A DNA stretch of 5,758 bases, taken from assembly GCA_030616165.1 (NCBI GenBank), contig JAUWXV010000229.1:1-5758 (forward strand), in the 5' to 3' direction. The notes beneath the pieces are model-generated. The model made no database searches. It was given only the letters and a program-made list of their open reading frames with translations, and was not told the origin of the DNA. Within the stretch, counting starts at the first letter, position 1, and each line of letters opens with the position of its first letter. The stretch comes from a bacterium (lineage in GTDB: Bacteria; SM23-31; JAUVVT01). Made by a program: the position numbers and the translations under genes. Shown piece by piece: positions 1 through 5,297 of this stretch.

Positions 1-1
1 G

Positions 2-634
2 GGAAGGGCATATCTTTTTTATGGGAAGAAAAATTTTAAAAAGGATATTGATGCTTCAGATGCTGACCTGATAATTCGCGCAGATGGAAGAGATGAATGG
101 ATTGGAAACAAAGTTAGGATAATACCGGACATTAATGGAGATAAATTGTCGGATTTTATGATAAGTGCACCTGGTAAGGATACCGAACATCAGGATTCGG
201 GTGTTGCGTATGTTTTTTATGGAGGAGATAGAAAAGGGGAAATTCGTGCTTCTGAGGCAGACCTGATTTTAAAAGGGAAGCCTGTTGGAAGAAAATTCGG
301 GTCTTATATATCATCATTGGGAGACATTGATGGGGATGGGAGAGTTGACCTTGCAATAAGTGAACCGGGAGGAGAAGCAAATCCGATGGGTATGTTGAAT
401 TTGGGTTCGGTCTATTTCTTTTTAAGCACTCTTTTAAAAGAGAAGGAAAAAACTATAGATGGATTTGCCATTTCGGGTCCTAAGCCAGATACAGAATTTG
501 GAAACAGCATATCTTTAAGTGATGTGGATGGAGATGGAATTAAAGAGGTGATTATAAGTTCATATTATGAAAATATAAACGGAGATAAAAGTGGGGCTGT
601 TTTTATATATAAGTGGTTAATTAAAAGAAGATAA
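2..634 (+). CDS. FG-GAP repeat (integrin-alpha-like beta-propeller) protein, 3' fragment
   Basis: This is the C-terminal 210 residues of a larger protein. The frame is open from base 2 with no stop, so the 5' end lies outside the window; the TTG at 146 is an internal leucine, not a credible start. Three blade-like repeats of about 63-68 residues are visible. Each begins with a strand of the type G-x-A-Y-x-F-Y-G (residues 1-8, 67-74, 135-140, 198-203). Between them lie Ca-binding loops of the D-x-D/N-G-D type: D43-I-N-G-D47, D108-I-D-G-D112-G and D174-V-D-G-D178-G, followed by hydrophobic strands such as DLAIS and EVIIS. This is the FG-GAP/VCBS architecture of integrin-alpha propellers. In bacteria such proteins are usually exported and bind ligands or surfaces, but the signal peptide would be upstream, so location is inferred. 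The protein ends in a basic KWLIKRR tail without an obvious sorting domain. Family assignment is firm; the specific role is unknown. Confidence 0.88.
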   Translation, partial: GRAYLFYGKKNFKKDIDASDADLIIRADGRDEWIGNKVRIIPDINGDKLSDFMISAPGKDTEHQDSGVAYVFYGGDRKGEIRASEADLILKGKPVGRKFGSYISSLGDIDGDGRVDLAISEPGGEANPMGMLNLGSVYFFLSTLLKEKEKTIDGFAISGPKPDTEFGNSISLSDVDGDGIKEVIISSYYENINGDKSGAVFIYKWLIKRR

Positions 635-679
635 TCCATTTTTCACAGCAGTTCTATCGTTGATGAGAAGATTTTTAAA

Positions 680-714
680 AAGGGCTTGATTTATCAAGCC
701 CTTATAATTTTATT
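680..714 (+). terminator. Rho-independent terminator after the FG-GAP gene
   Basis: A perfect 10-bp stem (AAGGGCTTGA at 680-689, TCAAGCCCTT at 694-703) with a TTTA loop lies 45 bases past the stop. It is followed by the T-rich stretch ATAATTTTATT. It should end transcription of the upstream gene, so the downstream aminotransferase probably has its own promoter. The A-run before the stem gives weaker termination potential on the opposite strand. Confidence 0.85.
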
Positions 715-733
715 AATTTCAGGTTTATTAAAT

Positions 734-757
734 GTAGTGATTCGATTTATCGAACCC
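734..757 (-). repeat. Solo palindromic (REP-like) element, reverse orientation
   Basis: These 24 bases match the reverse complement of the palindrome at 4669-4692, including its CTAC edge (here GTAG at 734-737), at 22 of 24 positions. The core is TTCGAT-TT-ATCGAA-type dyad symmetry. The copy sits alone between the terminator and the aminotransferase gene, almost 4 kb from the cluster of related elements. This shows the element is dispersed and found in both orientations. Confidence 0.6.
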
Positions 758-830
758 TAATTGAAACAGCAGACTGCGAATAATTTTCTTGAGATTAAAA
801 AAGTCATAATATTTTTATTAGAGAACTGAA

Positions 831-2036
831 ATGAATTACAGAGATTTTTTAAGCAGAAATATTTCAAAAATACCTGAATCACCAACCCTTTCTGTGAATC
901 AAAAGGTAAGTGAGTTAATTAAAACGGGAGAAAAAGTAATAAACCTTTCTATTGGAGATCCGGATTTTGATGTATTTCCGCATGTGAAAGATGCTGCTAT
1001 AAGAGCAATTCGAGAGATACCAATGCGATATACAAGTTCATATGGTGATTTTGAACTTAGAAAAGCAATTTCAACAGGTTTTCAAAGGGATAATAATCTA
1101 ATATATAATCCTGAAAATCAGATTGTAGTCTCTCCCGGTCCTAAGAAGAGTATATATGACTGTATAACCGCACTTTTAAATCCCGGAGATGGTATTATAA
1201 TTCCAAGACCATATTGGGAAGCGTATTTTATTCACGCTAAATTTTGCTTTGCGGAACCAATATTTCTTGATACAAATGAGAATTTAAGATTAACTCCCGA
1301 ATCTTTGGAAGATACAATAAAATCGCATTCAAGTGTGAAAGTTGTTGTTCTTAATTATCCGTGCAATCCTACAGGTGTTTCGTACGGGGAATCGGAATTA
1401 GAGAAATTTGCAGAAATTATACTTAAATATAATTTGATTCTAATATCGGATGAGGTTTATGATATATACTCTTATGAATTTGAACATATAAGCATTGCAA
1501 GTGTTGATAATGATATATATAGGAGAACTATAACAATTAACGGGGCTTCGAAGAAATATGCAATGACTGGCTGGAGAGTAGGCTGGGCAGCAGGACCCTT
1601 AGAAATAATGAAGATGGTTGCAAATGTTCAGGGGAATACGAGTTCCTGTGTTAATGTTGCTGCTCAGAAAGCAGTCGAGGCTGCAATACTTGGAGACCAG
1701 ACACCAGTTATGAAAATAACTGAAGAATTTAAAAGAAGAAGAAATGTTGTGGTAAATGAGATTAGCAAGATTAAAGGTTTGAGGTCTATAAAGCCTGAAG
1801 GGGCATTTTACATTTTTCCATCTGTTGAAGAATTTATCGGAATGAGCGATAATGGGAAGCCAATTATGGACGATATAGAAATGAGTGATTATTTGCTTAA
1901 TGAAGCGAAAGTGGCAACTATTCCTGGCTCTTTAATCGGGAGAAAAAATCATATAAGGTTTGCTTATGTCAGACCCGTAGATATACTTATCAAGGCTTTC
2001 AGTCAGGTAAAATCAGCCCTGGGAAAGTTGAAATAA
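831..2036 (+). CDS. Class I PLP-dependent aminotransferase (aspartate aminotransferase type)
   Basis: A 401-residue cytosolic enzyme of normal length for fold-type I aminotransferases, which move an amino group from an amino acid to a 2-oxo acid. Family landmarks occur in order: GDPDFD at 42-47; YTSSYGDFELRKAI at 67-80; SPGPKK at 101-106; PRPYW at 125-129; NYPCNPTG at 175-182; SDEVY at 206-210, where D207 should contact the PLP pyridine nitrogen; SKKYAMTGWR at 240-249, with K241 the predicted Schiff-base lysine; and R376 in HIRFAY, the predicted alpha-carboxylate arginine. K105 aligns with the lysine that recognises the acidic side chain in Thermus-type AspAT, which favours aspartate/glutamate. 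Prephenate or another substrate is not excluded. The ATG at 831 has only a weak GAGA at 821-824 in front, but it places the N-terminus where the family begins. An upstream terminator and a downstream hairpin suggest a monocistronic unit. I did not find a convincing promoter. Confidence 0.93.
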   Translation: MNYRDFLSRNISKIPESPTLSVNQKVSELIKTGEKVINLSIGDPDFDVFPHVKDAAIRAIREIPMRYTSSYGDFELRKAISTGFQRDNNLIYNPENQIVVSPGPKKSIYDCITALLNPGDGIIIPRPYWEAYFIHAKFCFAEPIFLDTNENLRLTPESLEDTIKSHSSVKVVVLNYPCNPTGVSYGESELEKFAEIILKYNLILISDEVYDIYSYEFEHISIASVDNDIYRRTITINGASKKYAMTGWRVGWAAGPLEIMKMVANVQGNTSSCVNVAAQKAVEAAILGDQTPVMKITEEFKRRRNVVVNEISKIKGLRSIKPEGAFYIFPSVEEFIGMSDNGKPIMDDIEMSDYLLNEAKVATIPGSLIGRKNHIRFAYVRPVDILIKAFSQVKSALGKLK

Positions 2037-2053
2037 AAAGGTATAATGTTAAA

Positions 2054-2078
2054 AGCGAAGGTGAAGAACACCTTCGCT
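2054..2078 (+). terminator. Stem-loop after the aminotransferase gene, possible terminator
   Basis: A perfect 10-bp stem, AGCGAAGGTG (2054-2063) with CACCTTCGCT (2069-2078), and an AAGAA loop start 17 bases past the stop codon. The position is right for a terminator, but the following bases (AATGAAGTGATTTCTTG) lack a real T-run. It may act mainly as a 3'-end stabiliser or a weak terminator. Confidence 0.5.
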
Positions 2079-2142
2079 AATGAAGTGATTTCTTGACCCT
2101 TTAACTAATAATTCTTCTATATTAGTAGAAAATAGAATATTT

Positions 2143-2275
2143 AATGTCAAATGTCAAAATCCAAATGTCAAATCAAGCTCAAAATCCAAATATCAAAATA
2201 ACTATAAATACACAAGTTTTGACATTTGGTCATTTGGATTTTATTTGACATTTGAGCTTTAAAATTTGAGCTTTT
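2143..2275. repeat. Fold-back repeat built from TGTCAAA / AATCCAAATG words
   Basis: The left arm is rich in TGTCAAA and AATCCAAAT words and the right arm carries their reverse complements. AAAATCCAAATG (2156-2167) is perfectly complementary to 2231-2242. CAAATGTCAAA (2148-2158) is complementary to 2244-2254, with a one-base bulge between the two pairings. AGCTCAAA-type words inside the left arm pair with TTTGAGCT words at the right end. The result is a long, imperfect inverted repeat with an AT-rich centre. It lies between two convergent genes, encodes nothing and looks like a miniature or expanded intergenic repeat. I recognise the word type as common in environmental genomes, but I cannot assign a named family. 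Confidence 0.6.
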
Positions 2276-2294
2276 ATTAACTGTAATAATGAAT

Positions 2295-2319
2295 GAACAG
2301 ACAAGAATGTCTGTTCTAC
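2295..2319. repeat. Short palindrome ending in CTAC, also a candidate cstA 3' hairpin
   Basis: A perfect 9-bp stem, GAACAGACA (2295-2303) with TGTCTGTTC (2308-2316), an AGAA loop, then the CTAC edge at 2316-2319. The stem sequence differs from the elements after 4589, but the shape and the CTAC edge are the same. Read on the minus strand it lies 44 bases past the cstA stop and is followed by ATTCATTATTAC, so it may help end cstA transcription. No strong U-tract is present. Confidence 0.5.
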
Positions 2320-2362
2320 TAAGATTTGTAAGATAAAATTCTAATTTTTTGTTATAAGCAGT

Positions 2363-4060
2363 TTAAAAAATTTCTTCGGGTATCTTCTCGGCATGCTCTT
2401 TTTTAATAATTTTTCTTCTTTTTATTACCAGTATTCCTTCCAAAATAAGCCACGCTTCCAATCCCAGTATGATAATTCCCAGGATTGCAAGTAACCAGTT
2501 ATTTGTATTGATATATTTACCGAGATTCATAATCATCGTTGCTGTTGAAATGAGCGCTATGAATATCATGGGAATCAAGGTATAGATTATAGGTTTTCCT
2601 TTTTTGTAAAGATAGACAGTAATCACCATTAATGCTAATCCACCAATTAATTGATTAGTAGCACCAAACAAAGGCCACAATATTAATCCCCCCTCACCCC
2701 CACCTTTCAGAAGAGCAAGTGTTAGAGCAGAACTCGCCGCTATTCCTGATGCGATGTATCTGTTTTGAATTGATATAATGTTATAAGATTTTCCAATTTC
2801 AGATATGATGTATCGCTGAATTCTGCAGGCGGTATCCAGTGTGGTTGCAGCAAAAGCAATAACTAAAACTCCTATCAGTGAAATTCCAAATTCTTCCGGA
2901 ATACCAAGTGCACCGAGGAATCTTGAGCCTCCGGTTAAGAACGCCCCAATTTTTGCGCCCATGCTGTTTGCCTGGTCCCATGATGCATAATGATTCAGCC
3001 ATTCTGCTCTGCTCGAAAACCCCGCTGAAACAGCAACAAGTGCCATTAATGCCAGGCATCCTTCAAGAATCATTCCTCCGTATCCTATTGTTTTACCGTC
3101 GGTCATTTTTCTTAATTGTTTTGAAGTAGTTCCTGAACTAACAAGACTGTGAAACCCGGATATTGCCCCGCAGGCTATGGTAACAAAAAGAAATGGTATG
3201 ATTAATGGTGCTCCTTCAGGAGAAAGCTGAACAGCAGGTGCTACAATCTTTGGATTTACCAAGAATACTCCAATAAACATTAAACTGAGACCTACTATGA
3301 GTTGGTGAGAATTGATATAATCTCTGGGCTGGAGCAGAATCCAAACTGGAAGAACAGAAGCAATGAATGAATAGAGCATTAGAAGAATAATCCATATCTG
3401 AAGGGGAGACATTCCAAACATGGGAGGAATTGAAATCGGAATCTTAATTCCAATCCAGATAAAAAAGTATAAGAAAAGAAGTGCTATTATACTCGGGATT
3501 AGGATTTTTATTTTTTTTCTGTAGATAAGGAATCCAATTGCAATCGCTATGATAATTTGTGCATTTATGGGAATGACAGTTGTTGGGTGCTGAACAAATA
3601 GAGTAGCGATAATATAAGCAAATACTGCGAGAACAAAAAATATAAGAAAGAATGCAATAAAGAGAAAAAGAGTTCTTGCCCTCTTTTTAATTATATCAGC
3701 GGCAGTATTTCCAATTGAAGAGCCGTCGTATTTCACGGACACCGCAAGACTCCCGAAATCATGGACTGCACCCATAAATATGCTTCCTAATACAATCCAT
3801 AGAAAAGCGGGGACCCAGCCCCAGATAATCGCTATTGCCGGACCTACTATTGGTGATGCACCTGCTATAGAAGTGAAGTGATGTCCGAACAGTACCGGCT
3901 TTGCTGTCGGAACATAATCTACTCCATCCAGAAATCTGTGCGCTGGTGTGATGTCGTTTGAATTCATGTCAAATAGCTTAGTGTCGAGAAATCTGCCGTA
4001 GTACCTTACGGAAAGGTAGAAACATAACAGCGAGAATATTATCAGAAATATAGCGTTCAT
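2363..4060 (-). CDS. cstA: CstA-family carbon-starvation transporter (peptide/pyruvate uptake)
   Basis: A 565-residue inner-membrane protein with about 14-16 hydrophobic segments, the first at residues 2-18. CstA proteins and their relative BtsT/YjiY are linked to peptide or pyruvate uptake during carbon starvation. Family blocks: DGVDYVPT at 45-52; VLFGHHFTSIAGASPIVGP at 56-74; GAVHDFGSLAVSVKYDG at 97-113; SGFHSLVSSGTTSKQ at 301-315; LEGCLAL at 332-338; AATTLDTACRIQRY at 404-417; and WPLFGATNQL at 462-471. Polar residues within these blocks (H60, H61, H100, D101, H304, D409) are candidates for the transport path by inference. It is shorter than the roughly 700-residue E. coli proteins, a length also seen in other bacterial CstA forms, and ends in a basic/acidic cytoplasmic tail. 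The ATG complement at 4058-4060 fits the family N-terminus, but no Shine-Dalgarno sequence precedes it. The gene is convergent with the aminotransferase. Its promoter and unusual leader are listed separately. Peptide versus pyruvate as substrate cannot be decided here. Confidence 0.95.
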   Translation of the reverse strand: MNAIFLIIFSLLCFYLSVRYYGRFLDTKLFDMNSNDITPAHRFLDGVDYVPTAKPVLFGHHFTSIAGASPIVGPAIAIIWGWVPAFLWIVLGSIFMGAVHDFGSLAVSVKYDGSSIGNTAADIIKKRARTLFLFIAFFLIFFVLAVFAYIIATLFVQHPTTVIPINAQIIIAIAIGFLIYRKKIKILIPSIIALLFLYFFIWIGIKIPISIPPMFGMSPLQIWIILLMLYSFIASVLPVWILLQPRDYINSHQLIVGLSLMFIGVFLVNPKIVAPAVQLSPEGAPLIIPFLFVTIACGAISGFHSLVSSGTTSKQLRKMTDGKTIGYGGMILEGCLALMALVAVSAGFSSRAEWLNHYASWDQANSMGAKIGAFLTGGSRFLGALGIPEEFGISLIGVLVIAFAATTLDTACRIQRYIISEIGKSYNIISIQNRYIASGIAASSALTLALLKGGGEGGLILWPLFGATNQLIGGLALMVITVYLYKKGKPIIYTLIPMIFIALISTATMIMNLGKYINTNNWLLAILGIIILGLEAWLILEGILVIKRRKIIKKEHAEKIPEEIF

Positions 4061-4063
4061 TGC

Positions 4064-4156
4064 TTAAAACCGCTAATTACGCGAATTTCACGAATTTAAT
4101 GTTGCTTAGTTAAATAAAAGACAAATGAAATAAATTGGCGAAATTCGTGGTTTTAA
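4064..4156. repeat. 93-bp inverted-repeat element in the cstA leader
   Basis: Perfect 8-bp terminal inverted repeats, TTAAAACC (4064-4071) and GGTTTTAA (4149-4156), enclose a second perfect pair, CGAATTTC (4082-4089) and GAAATTCG (4140-4147). The outer left end lies three bases from the cstA start codon. The layout is MITE-like and non-coding. It lies downstream of the predicted cstA promoter, so it would be transcribed as a leader hairpin with its 3' arm where a ribosome binding site would normally be. Confidence 0.6.
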
Positions 4157-4183
4157 TTTTTTTAATTTGATACATTAGTTTTA

Positions 4184-4212
4184 ATATTAAATTTTTTGAT
4201 ATGAAAAGTCAA
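4184..4212 (-). promoter_or_regulatory. Predicted sigma-70-type promoter of cstA
   Basis: On the minus strand the sequence reads TTGACT (complement of 4207-4212), exactly 17 bases, then TAATAT (complement of 4184-4189). This is one mismatch from consensus at -35 and two at -10, with ideal spacing. Transcription would start near 4177, giving a leader of roughly 115 bases before the cstA ATG. The region is AT-rich, so chance matches are possible, but the TTGAC core and spacing make this the best candidate. Confidence 0.55.
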
Positions 4213-4572
4213 GTTATTTTTGAGAGCAATAATTTGTTATCTTTTTTTTTGGGAAAATAGTCTCATTTTACTGAATTTTTATGGGAAAAAAGTGCCAAAA
4301 TTGCCATTTTTCCCATTTTGATAAATATTTTGACTATTCGTTATTTATTGTAATACAAGTATTTATGAGTATAATTAAAATTTTTTTTTCTGAAAAAAAG
4401 CATAATTTTTTTTCTGAAAAATATGTAAATCATTGGGAAATATGATTTTATGGTTATTGTGTTGATATTTTTGTCTCATTGAACACGATTTATTAATTGT
4501 TATTGATAATAATATTATATTATAAATATAACAAATAATATTCGTAAATACAAGAACTATTTTTGTTTTTAG
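4213..4572. other. Very AT-rich gene-free stretch with homopolymer runs and a hairpin
   Basis: I find no credible gene here; all frames are broken by stops. Visible structure includes an inverted repeat, ATGGGAAAAA (4281-4290) with TTTTTCCCAT (4307-4316), enclosing the palindromic CAAAATTG at 4296-4303. A near-identical direct repeat of a T-run plus CTGAAAAA occurs at 4379-4396 and 4404-4421, and AATAATATT is repeated at 4508-4516 and 4534-4542. GGGAAA recurs near 4251, 4283 and 4435. The stretch could be an upstream regulatory or DNA-bending region for cstA, or simply decayed sequence. I saw no DnaA boxes to suggest an origin. Confidence 0.45.
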
Positions 4573-4588
4573 TAATTAGCAAAATAAA

Positions 4589-4642
4589 GGGGGCGAATCC
4601 AAAGGACAGGCACACAGTGCACGCACACGGGTTCGCCCCTAC
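4589..4642. repeat. Palindromic element with enlarged loop, CTAC edge
   Basis: GGGGCGAATCC (4590-4600) pairs with GGGTTCGCCCC (4629-4639) with one mismatch, and CTAC follows at 4639-4642. The loop is 28 bases, far longer than in the sister elements, and holds a small inner hairpin (GCAC-ACA-GTGC at 4610-4620). It is the first of the GC-rich palindromes in this cluster and is preceded by TTAGCAAAATAAAG, like the copy at 5075. Confidence 0.6.
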
Positions 4643-4704
4643 GTTATGTTTGAAATTTGTATTATGACGGGTTCGATAAATCGAACCCCTACATTTGGTT
4701 GAAA
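4633..4704. repeat. 72-bp direct repeat, copy 1 (partner at 4848-4919)
   Basis: This stretch recurs 215 bases downstream with three mismatches. It begins inside the right arm of one palindrome, runs through GTTATGTTTGAAATTTGT, contains the whole palindrome at 4669-4688 and ends in GGTTGAAA. The duplicated unit therefore links two different palindromes in fixed order, which indicates duplication of a composite block rather than separate insertions. Confidence 0.8.
4669..4692. repeat. Perfect palindrome GGGTTCGAT-AA-ATCGAACCC with CTAC edge
   Basis: Nine-base arms at 4669-4677 and 4680-4688 around AA, then CTAC at 4689-4692. It is identical to 4884-4907 and nearly identical, in reverse, to 734-757. 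The GGTTCGA word recalls a tRNA T-arm, but no other tRNA arms are present. Confidence 0.75.
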
Positions 4705-4756
4705 CATTGCCTCAAGCTATTAGCTGTTAGCTTTTAGTTGTTAGATAAAATAAGAG

Positions 4757-4785
4757 GAGTATGCATTAAAACAAGGATTGAAAAC
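4757..4785. repeat. CRISPR-repeat-like fragment 1
   Basis: The sequence GGAGTATGCATTAAAACA continues into AGGATTGAAAAC. It matches the copy at 5261-5290 across about 25 bases with few differences and shares CATTAAAACAAGG with 5018-5030. The AT-rich body and ATTGAAA(A)C end are typical of type I/III CRISPR repeats. There is no regular spacing and no array, so this is called a dispersed CRISPR-like repeat, not a CRISPR. Confidence 0.5.
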
Positions 4786-4831
4786 AATAAGAATAAACCG
4801 CAGACCCAAAGGGGCAAGGAAGAAAACAGAG

Positions 4832-4857
4832 GGGGCGACCCGGCGGGTCGCCCCTAC
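4832..4857. repeat. Palindrome GGGGCGACCC-GGC-GGGTCGCCCC with CTAC edge
   Basis: Perfect 10-base arms at 4832-4841 and 4845-4854 around a 3-base centre, with CTAC at 4854-4857. Compared with 4590-4639 the arms carry GAC/GTC where the sister has GAA/TTC. The stem therefore changed while pairing was kept. The strong GC content contrasts with the surrounding AT-rich DNA. Confidence 0.75.
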
Positions 4858-4919
4858 GTTATGTTTGAAATTTGTGTTATGACGGGTTCGATAAATCGAA
4901 CCCCTACAGTGGGTTGAAA
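4848..4919. repeat. 72-bp direct repeat, copy 2 (partner at 4633-4704)
   Basis: This is the same composite block as 4633-4704, shifted 215 bases. Differences are A/G at 4661/4876, T/G at 4694/4909 and T/G at 4696/4911. It contains the full palindrome at 4884-4903 with CTAC at 4904-4907, and ends in GGTTGAAA, which resembles the 3' end of the CRISPR-like fragments. Confidence 0.8.
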
Positions 4920-4966
4920 GATAAAGATATTAAAAATATAAAAAAGGGCAGAACATAGTGTGCGGG

Positions 4967-5025
4967 CAAAGAGGGCGAACACACGGGTTCGCCCCTACAA
5001 ATATTGAAATAAAACACCATTAAAA
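4967..5025. repeat. 59-bp direct repeat with palindrome, copy 1 (partner 5069-5127)
   Basis: The block is repeated 102 bases later with a single mismatch (5017 versus 5119). It contains the palindrome GGGCGAAC (4973-4980) / GTTCGCCC (4987-4994), the CTAC edge at 4995-4998, then AAATATTGAAATAAAACA and the start of a CRISPR-like fragment. Low divergence suggests recent duplication or gene conversion. Confidence 0.8.
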
Positions 5026-5038
5026 CAAGGGTTGAAAC
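5016..5038. repeat. CRISPR-repeat-like fragment 2
   Basis: ACCATTAAAACAAGG (5016-5030) followed by GTTGAAAC (5031-5038). It shares CATTAAAACAAGG exactly with 4764-4776 and ends in the canonical TTGAAAC. It starts inside one 59-bp direct repeat; in the partner repeat at 5120 the same fragment is cut after CATTAAAA. Confidence 0.5.
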
Positions 5039-5068
5039 ATTGGTATTAGCTATTGGCTATTAGCAAAA

Positions 5069-5127
5069 CAAAGAGGGCGAACACACGGGTTCGCCCCTAC
5101 AAATATTGAAATAAAACAACATTAAAA
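5069..5127. repeat. 59-bp direct repeat with palindrome, copy 2 (partner 4967-5025)
   Basis: The same block as 4967-5025 with one mismatch, with its palindrome and CTAC edge at 5075-5100. It is preceded by a short TATTAGC-type tandem (5044-5064) resembling the TTAGC-rich stretch at 4715-4744. The CRISPR-like fragment at its right end is truncated to CATTAAAA. Confidence 0.8.
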
Positions 5128-5165
5128 AATAGTCGTTGGACAGAAAATTGAGAGTTAGTGGCTGT

Positions 5166-5273
5166 ATGGATATTTCTTAAAAAGTGTCGATACGCCTGAG
5201 GCGTATAAATGTGATTGGAAGGTCTCGGGGAGCGGGACGGGAGACATATAACTCACGATAAAGGAATATCCAT
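5166..5273. other. Possible three-way-junction RNA or fold-back element
   Basis: Outer arms 5166-5178 (ATGGATATTTCTT) and 5261-5273 (AAGGAATATCCAT) pair over 13 positions, with one position that would be a G-U wobble in plus-strand RNA. Inside are two hairpins: ATACGCC (5190-5196) with GGCGTAT (5200-5206), and GTCTC (5222-5226) with GAGAC (5241-5245). The right outer arm overlaps the start of CRISPR-like fragment 3. There is no coding sequence. Whether it is transcribed is unknown. Confidence 0.35.
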
Positions 5274-5290
5274 TAAAATAAGGATTGAAA
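5261..5290. repeat. CRISPR-repeat-like fragment 3 (most complete)
   Basis: AAGGAATATCCATTAAAA continues into TAAGGATTGAAA, 30 bases in all. It has the length and ATTGAAA end usual for a CRISPR repeat and matches fragment 1 over about 25 bases. It is single, directly followed by another palindrome at 5298, with no second repeat 60-75 bases away on either side. Confidence 0.5.
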
Positions 5291-5297
5291 TATTCTT

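Noticed and set aside
156-380. Minus-strand open frame of 74 codons
   Set aside because: It lies wholly antisense to the FG-GAP gene and its translation shows no recognisable motif.
146-634. A complete short gene starting at TTG 146
   Set aside because: The same frame is open upstream to base 2 and encodes another FG-GAP blade (G-R-A-Y-L-F-Y-G, D-I-N-G-D). The TTG is therefore internal and the gene is truncated by the window edge.
704-830. Promoter for the aminotransferase gene
   Set aside because: TTGAAA at 761 and TTGAGA at 789 exist, but neither has a convincing -10 at 16-18 bases. The AT-rich background makes weaker matches meaningless.
2799-3129. Open frames of 83-86 codons on both strands
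   Set aside because: Both lie within the cstA coding region, which is strongly supported by family motifs. They look like chance shadows.
4498-4545. Replication origin or DNA-unwinding element
   Set aside because: The stretch is AT-rich with repeated AATAATATT, but there are no DnaA-box clusters, iterons or replication genes nearby.
4669-4688. tRNA T-arm suggested by GGTTCGAT
   Set aside because: The sequence is a perfect palindrome repeated several times, and no acceptor, D or anticodon arms can be drawn around it.
4757-5290. A genuine CRISPR array
   Set aside because: Only three imperfect repeat-like fragments occur, about 245-255 bases apart, with palindromes rather than uniform spacers between them, and there is no cas gene or leader.
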